In this document: positions 29,463 through 38,200 of the stretch, one piece after another
How positions within the stretch are numbered: position 1 is the stretch's first letter
Layout: each line of letters opens with the position of its first letter
NCBI GenBank assembly: GCA_028874985.1
Contig: JAPPGI010000218.1
Coordinates: 53,403-117,402, forward strand
DNA: 64,000 bases
DNA from: Gemmatimonadota bacterium
GTDB lineage: Bacteria; Gemmatimonadota; Gemmatimonadetes; Longimicrobiales; Gaopeijiaceae
Reading direction: 5' to 3'
Notes under the pieces: generated by a model
Databases searched by the model: none
What the model was told of the DNA's origin: nothing
The model's input: only the letters and a program-made list of their open reading frames with translations
Program-made: the position numbers and the translations under genes

Positions 29463-29765
29463 GGTGATTCCTGACGGGGTGGGGGGATGGATGCACGCCC
29501 AGTGTGGTGGCCGCTGCCGTGCAGGACAACCCCTCCAGTTGACTGCACATCGCCTCCCGCCCGCGTTCGGAAAGCGACTCGACGGCCCGCAGGACCGGAT
29601 CCGGTTGCAGGCAACAGGTATGCCCCGGCCCGGTAAGACCGGCGTCCTGAAGTCGTATCATGTTTGTGCGGTCCGGTTCCTGGCCCGGGTGGGCCGGATC
29701 GCCGGTATCGAGCCGCACGGCGCGCGATGGTGAACGAATCCCCGGTGTCAGGAGGCATCACCGAC
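29463..29765. other. Divergent intergenic region without a confident gene
   Basis: A 303-base gap between divergent exported-protein genes. It must hold both promoters. On the minus strand a stretch around 29500-29600 could encode LRAVESLSERGREAM followed by LEGLS, vaguely like the region-4 helix of an ECF sigma factor, but the rest of the family is missing and I do not call a gene. Confidence 0.4.
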
Positions 29766-30371
29766 ATGTACCTGGTTTCCCTTCCCCTGACGACGATGAG
29801 CCGACTTCTGCGGCGGCCCGGGCGGAACGGTGTGGTGCCGCGCACATTGCTCTGTGCCGCGGCCATTGCGGCTTCGACCATCGGGTGCGAGTCGACGATC
29901 CCCGCCGTGGTCGAAGACACCGCGCTGGTGACGGACGGGACCGGCTTTCGAATCGAAAGGGAGGGTGGCGGCCGCCACATCTGGTACGGCGGCGAGATCC
30001 CGTACAGCTTTACGAATCGAACCGGCTCGAAGGTCTACCTGCCCAACTGCCGAGGCGGGTTTGACGTCACGTTGGAAATGGAGAAGGACGGTGAGTGGGT
30101 CCACATCTTCTCCCCGATTCTTCTCGATTGCCTCAGCCCTCCCATCGTGATCGAGCCGGATGAGGTTTACGAGACAACCCTGCGTGTCGTGGGTTGTCTG
30201 GAGGGGAATTGTGGGCCGCGCCTGGTCCTGCCGCCCTCCTCGTCCACCCCGGTTCGGATCGTGTGGGGGGACGCGCTGTCCTCCTACGACGAAGACGCGA
30301 ACCCGTTCGGGGAACTGATCCCGTTGGAGGAACGGGTCTCCAATCGCTTCACGTTGCAGGTGTCGCGCTGA
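29766..30371 (+). CDS. Small lipoprotein, founder of a local family
   Basis: About 201 residues. ATG 29766 is chosen because AGGAGG lies ten bases upstream; ATG 29727 is an alternative. A signal region ends in a lipobox (STIGC). The body contains the recurring family blocks HIWYGGEIPYSF, VYLPNCRGG, PPIVIEPDEVYETTLRV, GNCGPRL and LIPLEERVSN, with conserved Cys residues that may form disulfides. No known domain recognised. Two decayed copies follow at 30917 and 31429, so this is the only intact member. Confidence 0.82.
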   Translation: MYLVSLPLTTMSRLLRRPGRNGVVPRTLLCAAAIAASTIGCESTIPAVVEDTALVTDGTGFRIEREGGGRHIWYGGEIPYSFTNRTGSKVYLPNCRGGFDVTLEMEKDGEWVHIFSPILLDCLSPPIVIEPDEVYETTLRVVGCLEGNCGPRLVLPPSSSTPVRIVWGDALSSYDEDANPFGELIPLEERVSNRFTLQVSR

Positions 30372-30516
30372 GGGCGGACACCTTCCGGATCGGGAGCAGC
30401 TGCACTGCGGGAAACACCGGGCCGTGCGGGATCGGGACTTCGATACAGGTGCGCGCGGGCCGGCCAGCGAAGCGCTTGTGAAACGTTTCACAAAGGCGGT
30501 TCAGCACCCAGATCGC

Positions 30517-30916
30517 TCACTTCCGGTCCCGTGTCCTGTTCCGAGTCTCGTACGCCAGCTTCACGGTCTCGTGTCTTCTTACGGCCTCCTTGCGCATGTC
30601 GCCGAGCCTGAGTCTCAGATCTTGAACCTCTCCCAACGACGCCTGCCTGGCATCGTCATCGAGGTCATCCCACGCACCGATCGCCTCCTTCTCCCGATCT
30701 CCGAGGTACTGCATCCGCTCACGCAGGTACTCAACCTCGGCGTCGCAGGAAGTCTCGCGACAGCGCTCGATCGCCCGGTGCAGCAGCCGGGCGAGCGGGT
30801 GAAACGCGAAGACCGCGCAGGTGACGCTCTCGAGGAGCGCCCAGCAGTAGTCCCCCCTGCGGATGTGGATCAGTTCGTGGGCGAGGACGGTTCCGAGGGA
30901 GCCGGCAGACTCGAGG
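30517..30916 (-). pseudogene. C-terminal fragment of an M56 (BlaR1-like) peptidase
   Basis: The minus strand encodes LGTVLAHELIHIRRGDYCW, a canonical M56 zinc site (HELIH), followed by FHPLARLLHRAIERCRETSCDAEV with the third ligand region, and a charged coiled-coil tail to a TGA at 30517. The N-terminal membrane part and everything before the zinc site are missing: similarity breaks at about 30915, where the plus-strand lipoprotein remnant begins. M56 proteins normally sit beside a BlaI-type repressor; none is present. Confidence 0.8.
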
Positions 30917-31258
30917 GTCTACCTTCCAACGGACTGCTACGGCAACTTCTCCGTCGGCCTGCAAATCGAGACGGACGGCGAATGGGAGGGAGCCTTTTTT
31001 CGGGGCGCTCGCCTTTGAGGAGCCCCGCCCATCGTCATCGAGCCGGACGAGGTCTATCACTCCATCCTGGATATCGCGGCCTGCCCGGTCGGGAATTGCG
31101 GGCCGCGAATCCGCCTGCCACCCACCCCGTCCACCTCATATCGGATCAAGTGGGATGAAGCGTTATCCTCCTACGACCCCGACGAGGACCCACACGGGGA
31201 ACTGATTCCGTTGAAGCAACGGCTCTCCAATACCTTTGCGCTGCGGGTGCCCCGCTGA
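30917..31258 (+). pseudogene. Decayed lipoprotein paralogue, copy 2
   Basis: Reads in one frame with the intact gene at 29766 from VYLPTDCYG through PPIVIEPDEVYHSIL, GNCGPRI and SSYDPDEDPHGELIPL to a matching stop. It lacks the signal peptide and first third, and has an in-frame TGA before the GAPPIVIEP block. Its 5' end abuts the M56 fragment on the other strand. Confidence 0.8.
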
Positions 31259-31428
31259 GGACCATCGGGGGCACCGGACGAATCCTCTTGACCCGATGAA
31301 GATGGGTCGGCGCCAGTCGCGGAAGCCGGCTCAGATCCTGGAGTACCCGGCGGCTCCCTGCGGTCCCACTCAGGCGGGTCCGTGCCGCCCCGCGCCCGCC
31401 GGGGCCGTTCGCCGAATTTCGGGGCGGC

Positions 31429-31548
31429 GAGCCGGGCGGAACGGCGTGGTGCCGCGCGGATTGCTCTGTGCCATCGTGATCGAGCCGGATGAGGTCTACG
31501 AGACACCCCTGCGTCTCCAATCGCTTCACGCTCAAGGTGTCCCGCTGA
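31429..31548 (+). pseudogene. Hollowed lipoprotein paralogue, copy 3
   Basis: Three short blocks of the intact gene are joined: GRNGVVPRGLLCA from the signal peptide, IVIEPDEVYETPLR from the middle, and, one frame over, VSNRFTLKVSR from the C-terminus with the same stop. Two internal deletions removed about 330 and 130 bases, with about 2 bases of microhomology at each junction. Confidence 0.8.
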
Positions 31549-31575
31549 GGGCCCACCGATACTGGTCCGCGCGAC

Positions 31576-31595
31576 CTACCCGGAAAACCGGGTAG
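31576..31595 (-). terminator. Perfect hairpin embedding a stop codon
   Basis: CTACCCGG-AAAA-CCGGGTAG on the plus strand; an 8-bp perfect stem with a four-base loop. On the minus strand the TAG stop of the small protein is the end of the 3' arm. There is no U-tract, so either a weak terminator or an mRNA 3'-end stabiliser. Confidence 0.5.
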
Positions 31596-31803
31596 CTGTC
31601 TCCCGGGCCCGTTCCACTTCCATCCCATCGAACATCTCGGGGTCCGGATCCATCTCGACCGTCCTTCCATCCACCACGACCACGACCTTGGTGCCGGTTT
31701 CCCGCGCGATCTCGTGAGCACGCCTGGCCGCACGGAAAAGGGCGGCGGTGATGCCGGCGGGATCCAGTCCGCGGTCATCCGGCGTCCGCTTGTTCGTGGG
31801 CAT
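31576..31803 (-). CDS. Small conserved protein of unknown function
   Basis: 75 residues. ATG 31803 has AAGGAG six bases upstream. The middle reads ALFRAARRAHEIARETGT followed by VVVVVDGRTVEMDP: an amphipathic helix and a beta hairpin. It looks like a small soluble protein; I do not recognise the family. Its stop codon lies inside a perfect 8-bp hairpin (see 31576-31595). It is divergent from the BNR gene at 31972, sharing a 168-bp promoter region. Confidence 0.75.
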   Translation of the reverse strand: MPTNKRTPDDRGLDPAGITAALFRAARRAHEIARETGTKVVVVVDGRTVEMDPDPEMFDGMEVERARETATRFSG

Positions 31804-31971
31804 CTCAGCTCCTTGCGCCTCGGTCGATGAGGATCGGGGCGGAACCGCCGTTGTCGTAACAGAACCACTCATCCGACCCCGCCTTGCGGCTCCCACGCCC
31901 GCACGGTCCATTTCCACCCCAGCCGGCCGCAACCCACCCCTGCCCCGCCCCCCACAACCAAGACCGCGCAC

Positions 31972-34900
31972 ATGCTTCGCACCACAATCCGACTCGTGCT
32001 CAATCGCGCCGTCACGGCTCCCGTTGCCGCGCTCGTCCCCGCCGCTCTCGCCCTGAGCACCCCCACCCCCGCCACCGCCCAACCCCCGCAGCCCCCCGAT
32101 CCCGCGCTCATCGCCGAGGCCGCACGGGGCCTCCCCCTGCGCGGCATCGGCCCGGCGCTGATGGGCGGACGCATCGCCGACATCGCCGTGCACCCCGACG
32201 ACCCCACCACCTGGTACGTCGCGGTCGGATCGGGCGGCGTCTGGAAGACCACGAACGCGGGCACCTCGTGGACGCCCGTCTTCGACGACCAGCCCTCCTA
32301 TTCGATCGGTGACGTCGCCATCGACCCCTCCGATCCGGACGTTGTCTGGGTCGGCACCGGCGAAAACGTGAGCGGGCGGCACGTCGCGTGGGGCGACGGC
32401 GTGTACCGGAGCCGCGACGGTGGCCGCACCTGGCGGCACATGGGCCTCGCAACCTCGGACCACATCGGCAGGATCCTGGTCGACCCGCGCGACGGGAACA
32501 CCGTGTTCGTCGCGGCGGAGGGCCCGCTCTGGTCGCCGGGCGGCGAGCGCGGCCTGTACCGCACCGACGACGGCGGCACCACCTGGCAGGCCGTGCTGAC
32601 CGTCGACGAGAACACCGGCGTCACCGACGTCGAGTTCGACCCCGTCGACCCCGAGATCATGTACGCGGCCACCTACGAGCGCCGCCGCACCGTGTGGTCG
32701 CTGCTGGCCGGCGGTCCCGGCTCCGGCATCCACAAGTCCGCCGACGGCGGCCGCACATGGCGGCGCGTGACCACGGGGCTACCAAATGGCGACATGGGCA
32801 AGATCGGCATCGACGTGTCCCCCGCCGACCGCAACGTCGTCTACGCCACCATCGAGGCCGGCCCCGGCGAGCGCGGCTTCTACCGCTCCACCGACCGGGG
32901 CGAGAGCTGGGAGCACCGGAACTCCTACATCTCGGGCGGCACCGGGCCGCACTACTACCAGGAGATCGAGGCGTCGCCCCACGACCCCGACCTGGTCTAC
33001 CAGATGGACGTCTTCGTGCACGTCACGCGCGACGGCGGGGCCACCTTCACCGAACTCGGGACCGGCCGCGAGGCGCACAGCGACAACCACGCCTTCTGGA
33101 TCGACCCCGCCAACGGCGGGCACATCCTGGCCGGGACCGACGCGGGGCTCTACGAGACCTTCGACGAGGGCATGACGTGGCGCCACTTCCCCAACCTGCC
33201 GGTCTCACAGTTCTACAAGCTGTGTCTTGACAATACCGAACCATTCTATAATATTATGGGAGGTGCACAGGACCTGGGCACCCTCCTCGGCCCCTCGCGC
33301 ACCCTGAACCTCGATGGCGTGCGCAACCAGGACTGGTCGGTGCCGCTGGGGGCCGACGGCCACGCCTGCGCCTTCGACCCCTTCGACCCCAACATCGCCT
33401 ACGTGCAGTCCCAGCGGGGCAACCTTCAGCGGCTGGAGCTCAGCAGCCGCGAACTGATCAACATCCGGCCCCTGCCCTCCCCCGGCGACCCGCCCGAGCG
33501 CTGGAACTGGGACACCCCGCTGATCGTGAGCGTCCATTCGCCCGGCACCATCCACCACGCCTCGCAGCGGCTCTGGCGGAGCGACGACCGCGGCGATTCC
33601 TGGCGCGCGCTGAGCGGCGACCTGACCCGGGGCGACAACCGCTACGAGCTGCCGGTGGCGGGCCGCGTGCGCAGCGTCGACGCGCTCTGGGGGAACACCG
33701 CGATGTCCTGGTATTCCACCATTTCCGCGATCTCCGAGTCGCCCGTCAGCGAGGGAGTCCTCTACGTGGGCACCGACGACGGACTGCTCCGGGTGAGCGA
33801 GGACGGCGGCGAGAACTGGCGCCTCGCGTCCCCGCTTCCGGGCGTCCCCGAGCGCGCGTATGTCAACGACGTCAAGGCCTCGCAACACAACCGCAGGGCG
33901 GTCTTCGTCGCGGCCGACAACCACAAGGAGGGCGACTACACCCCCTACCTCCTGGAGAGCACCGACGCTGGCCGCACCTGGCGCTCGATCGCGGGCGACC
34001 TGCCCGACGGGATCATCATCTGGTCGGTCGAACAGGACCACGAGCGTCCCGATCTGCTGTTCCTCGGCACCGAGCACGGCATCTATTTCACGCCGAACCG
34101 GGGCGCGAACTGGATCCTGCTGGACGAGGGCGCGCCCACGATCTCGTTCCGCGACCTGGAGATCCAGCGCCGCGACGATGATCTGGTGGGAGCGAGCTTC
34201 GGCCGTGGCTTCTACGTCCTCGACGACTATTCCCCGCTGCGGGATATGGCCGGCGGTGCGCTTGCGGCGGGAGCCGTTCTGTTCCCCGTGCGGGACGCCT
34301 GGTGGTACGTCCCCAACGCCCCCATGCAGGCCCCCGGCCAGCCGACGCTCGGCACGACCGCGTTCACGGCGCCCAACCCGGACTTCGGCGCGACCTTCAC
34401 CTACTGGCTCGCCGACCCCCCGGCGACGATGCGCGAGGAGCGGCGCGAGGCGGAGAAGGCGGCCGCCGGGCGCGGCGAGGACATCGCGTTTCCCGGGTAT
34501 GAAAGCCTCGCGGCCGAGGCGCTCGAGAACGGCCCGCGCGTCGCAATGCTGGTAAGGGACGAAGACGGGGAGCCCGTCCGGCGCGTCATGGGTCCCGCGA
34601 CCCGCGGCCTCCACCGCGTCACGTGGGACCTGCGCCGCCCCGCCCCCGACCCCGTGGACCTCACGCCGCCGGGGTTCTCACCCCCGTGGGCGGGCCCCCC
34701 GCGCGGGCCGCTCGCCCCGCCGGGACGCTACACCGTCGAGATGGCGCTGGTCACGGAAGCGGGCGTGGAGACGCTCGGCACGCCCCGGTCCTTCACCGTG
34801 AAGCCCGTGCTCAACCGTCCCCCGGGCACCGATCACACCGCCGCGATGGAATTCGCGCAGGAGACGGCCGAGCTGCAGCGCCGCGCCCATGGCGCCGCCG

Positions 34901-35295
34901 CCGAGATCGGGCGTGCGCGCGACCGGCTGCGCCACATGCGGGCGGCGCTGGATGCGACCCCCAGGGCGGGCGCGGAGCTATACCGGCGCCTGGAGGAGAT
35001 CGAGGGGCGCCTGGCGGGGATCGCCGCCGACCTGCGGGGCGACCCGGCGCCGGGCCGGCTGAACCAGCCGAGCGCTCCCTCGATCATGGGGCGCATCGGA
35101 CAGGTGGCGTGGGGTCACTGGGGCACGCGCCAGGAGCCCACCGGGACGCAGCGTGCCAGCCTCGCGATTGCCTGGGAAGGGTTCGACGAGGTGGTGGCCG
35201 CGCTGAGGTCGCTGCTGCGGGACGATCTCGCCGCGCTCGAGCGGGACATGGAGGCCGCGGGGGCGCCGTGGACGCCGGGGAGGGGGGTGGGGTGA
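31972..35295 (+). CDS. Exported sortilin-like BNR-repeat protein
   Basis: 1107 residues with a signal peptide (cleavage about residue 36, TAQPP). The body is a double beta-propeller of the VPS10/BNR type: repeated Asp-box elements (S.DGGRTW, S.DRGESW, T.DGGTTW, S.DRGDSW, S.TDAGRTW) spaced at 45-60 residues up to about residue 760, then an Arg/Glu-rich helical C-terminal region (residues 940-1100). Such proteins are usually annotated as glycosyl hydrolases or sortilin-like binding proteins; no catalytic pair is assignable. A short AT-rich patch at 33220-33262 encodes the conserved EPFYNIMGGAQD block. Overlaps the helicase start by four bases. Confidence 0.93.
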   Translation: MLRTTIRLVLNRAVTAPVAALVPAALALSTPTPATAQPPQPPDPALIAEAARGLPLRGIGPALMGGRIADIAVHPDDPTTWYVAVGSGGVWKTTNAGTSWTPVFDDQPSYSIGDVAIDPSDPDVVWVGTGENVSGRHVAWGDGVYRSRDGGRTWRHMGLATSDHIGRILVDPRDGNTVFVAAEGPLWSPGGERGLYRTDDGGTTWQAVLTVDENTGVTDVEFDPVDPEIMYAATYERRRTVWSLLAGGPGSGIHKSADGGRTWRRVTTGLPNGDMGKIGIDVSPADRNVVYATIEAGPGERGFYRSTDRGESWEHRNSYISGGTGPHYYQEIEASPHDPDLVYQMDVFVHVTRDGGATFTELGTGREAHSDNHAFWIDPANGGHILAGTDAGLYETFDEGMTWRHFPNLPVSQFYKLCLDNTEPFYNIMGGAQDLGTLLGPSRTLNLDGVRNQDWSVPLGADGHACAFDPFDPNIAYVQSQRGNLQRLELSSRELINIRPLPSPGDPPERWNWDTPLIVSVHSPGTIHHASQRLWRSDDRGDSWRALSGDLTRGDNRYELPVAGRVRSVDALWGNTAMSWYSTISAISESPVSEGVLYVGTDDGLLRVSEDGGENWRLASPLPGVPERAYVNDVKASQHNRRAVFVAADNHKEGDYTPYLLESTDAGRTWRSIAGDLPDGIIIWSVEQDHERPDLLFLGTEHGIYFTPNRGANWILLDEGAPTISFRDLEIQRRDDDLVGASFGRGFYVLDDYSPLRDMAGGALAAGAVLFPVRDAWWYVPNAPMQAPGQPTLGTTAFTAPNPDFGATFTYWLADPPATMREERREAEKAAAGRGEDIAFPGYESLAAEALENGPRVAMLVRDEDGEPVRRVMGPATRGLHRVTWDLRRPAPDPVDLTPPGFSPPWAGPPRGPLAPPGRYTVEMALVTEAGVETLGTPRSFTVKPVLNRPPGTDHTAAMEFAQETAELQRRAHGAAAEIGRARDRLRHMRAALDATPRAGAELYRRLEEIEGRLAGIAADLRGDPAPGRLNQPSAPSIMGRIGQVAWGHWGTRQEPTGTQRASLAIAWEGFDEVVAALRSLLRDDLAALERDMEAAGAPWTPGRGVG

Positions 35296-38200
35296 GCGGC
35301 CCGCCCGCAGCGACGACCGACATCTCCGCCCGCTTTCGCGCCCTGAAGCCCGCGGCCCGAATCGTCGCGATGGCCTACGGAGCCGTCCATCCGGTCCGGC
35401 GCGGGCCGCTGCAAATGGCCCGGATGCTGAAACGCGCCGGGTTCAAGCTCAACGGCCGGCCCGTGCCCGAATACCGGTACAAGGCTGCGTGCGACGAGGT
35501 CGTTGCCGCCGGCATCGTCCACGAGACGACCGACCGCGGCAAGCTCGTGGCCGGCGCGTCCTGGGCGGCGTGGCTCACGATCGAGGCCTTCCGGCAACAA
35601 AGGCTGGCCGCCGTCGAGCGTGCGATCGAGACCGAACGCCTGGACGCCTGGCACCCCGAGGCGCATCTCTTCAACGCCATGAGGCTGCGTTGCCACGTCG
35701 TGGCGGGCCGGTTCGACAGCCTCGCCCGCGAGTTCGACGAAATCGAGCCGCACCAGTGGTGGTGGCTGGGGACCCCGGGAGCCGGCGGGCTGCTGGCCAG
35801 TCTCCCGGCGCGATATCTGCACGACGCCATCGACGGAAGCATCCCCTACCTCTACCAGACGGCCTCCGATCCCGAGCCCGTCCTCGCGGCGTGGCGCGAC
35901 CGCAAGGCCGACGCCCCCGCCGGAGCTTCCGACGTCGCGTTCGTCCGAATCCTGCAGGGGCGCATCGACGACGCCCTGGCGGTCTTCGCCGAACTCCCCG
36001 GCGATCTGGCGCAGGCGAAAGCGGCAAGAACGGGACTCGCGGCCACCCGCGCAATGGCCGCAACCCTGCAAGGCGACCACACCGCGGCGGAGCGCCGCAT
36101 CGACGAAGCGATCGCGTCGGAAAAGGCAGGCACCCGCAAGCGCAACGTCTTTCCGGCCAGCCGTGCGTTCACGGTGGCCCTCCTCGCCCTCGTGCGCGAC
36201 CACGGCCCGGAGCAAAAGGCCAGGCTGGAGCGCCTGTTGCGGATAGGCGAGAAGACCGAAGCGGATCCGGTCCTGTTGCACATCGTTCGGCTGGCCCTGC
36301 ACCTGCGCACCGGCGGAGGCCTGTCCTGGATGCGGGACTGCAGGGACCCTTCGCTCGACCGGCTGACCGAAGCATGGACCGCCTGCTGGACGGACGACTA
36401 CTCGCACTACGGGAGCGACTCCCCGAACGGCGACGACCGGTTCTTCGGCCTGAGCGCGTTCACGATACTGGCGTCGCACAACGGCTACCGCTGGCTCTCA
36501 GCCGAGTGTCTGGACACGGTCGCGCGGATTGCGAAGGTCACGGGCCGGGAAGTCGACTGGGTCACGCTGAACGGAACCCCGTCCACTCCGGAGAAGGCCG
36601 CGTCCTCGATGCACCGGGACCTGGGGACGACCTCGCTCGCTTCGGTCATCTCCCCCGCGGCGGAGTGGGAATACGCCCTGCAGGAGATCGAGCAGTTCGC
36701 GCACGAGACGCGCAAGAGAGCCACCGGGTCCTCGGCGGCCTCGGGTCAGAAGCTGCGCCTCGGCTGGCTGGTGAGCGTCGACCGGCACGGGGATGTTTCC
36801 TTCGCGCCCAGGGAACAGAGGGTCCTGAAGAGCGGCAAATGGAGCAAGGGTCGCGCGGTGGCCCTGAAGAGGCTCCATGAGCAGGCCGACACAATGGACT
36901 TCCTGCTCGCCCGGGACCGCGCGGCGGCGGCGCGGATCGGGCCCGACGTGGACCATTGGCGCGGCTCGACGATCTATGAACTCCCGCCCGGCGGGATCTA
37001 CGCGCTGGCCGGGCATCCCTACGCCTTCAACGAAGCCGGCGATCCGGTCGAGATCGTTCGCCGCGACCCCGAACTGGTCCTTTCCGAACACGGTGGCGTC
37101 ATGCGTGCCAAGGTGGAGCCGCATGTCGACGACTCGTACCTCCGGAACCACCGGATCTCGATGACGAGCGACACGCGCTGCGAGGTGACCCGGTTCACGA
37201 AGAGCCAAAAGCACCTCTGCGAAATCGTGTCGGCCGGGGGGCTGGAACTGCCCATGGAGGCCAGGGACCGTCTCGTGGACGCGGTCTCGGCGCTGGCCGG
37301 CGAGATACGGATTCAGGGCGCCCTCGACGACACCGCCCGCGCGGCGACCCATGTGCAGTCGGACCCGCGGCCGTGGGTGCGCCTGGAGCCCCACGGTCCC
37401 GGACTGACGGCCGCGGTGGTGGTCGAACCCGTGCCGGACTCGGGCACGCACTTCCCGCCCGGGATCGGCGGCACCACCGTCTTCGCCACACTCGACGGCG
37501 AGAGCGTCCGGGCGACCCGCGACCTCGCAACCGAGACCGGGGAATTCCAGGAGCTCCTGCGGGCGTGCCCGATGCTGGCCGGCATCGATCCGGACGGTTC
37601 GCGCGCCTACCTCGAGCCGCACGACTGTCTCGAGCTGGTGGACCAGCTCGATGCCGCCGGGGCCCGCTGCCTGTGGCCGCAGGGCCAGCCGTTCAGGATC
37701 GTGGCCCGGGCCGACGCCGCCTCGCTTCGTGTGTCCGTCAAGTCGGCGGCCGATTGGTTCCGCGCCTCCGGCGAGCTCGACATCGACGGGGACCGCACTC
37801 TCGGACTCCTGCGGCTCTTCGAGCTGATGGACCGAAATCCGGCATCCCGTTTCGTGCCGCTGGAAGACGGCGCCTTCGTCTCGCTGACGACCGCGCTCCA
37901 GCGGCAGCTCGCGGATCTGCGCAGCCTCTCGGCGCCCTCCGGGAAGAAGCAGCTCCGCCTGCACCGCACGGCGGCCGCCGCCCTGCCCGACTTCTTCGAC
38001 GACGTGCGGCTCACCTCCGACGCCGGCTGGCGGGCCCATCGGAAGGCCATCGGCGACGCCCTGGGCTTCGAGCCGCGGACGCCCGGCACCCTGCAGGCCG
38101 AGCTCCGTCCCTATCAGGAGGACGGGTTCCGCTGGCTCGGCCGCCTCAGCCGCTGGGGCGCGGGCGCGTGCCTCGCCGACGACATGGGTCTGGGCAAGAC

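Noticed and set aside
29500..29620. Possible ECF sigma region-4 remnant on the minus strand
   Set aside because: Only about 35 residues with weak resemblance; no region 2 and no start.
31146..31868. Minus-strand ORF covering the lipoprotein remnants
   Set aside because: It crosses three unrelated pieces and the small protein gene in a shadow frame.
33227..33252. TTGACA and TATAAT as an internal promoter
   Set aside because: Spacing is 14 bases instead of 16-18; no downstream start or ORF needs it. Kept only as a composition oddity.
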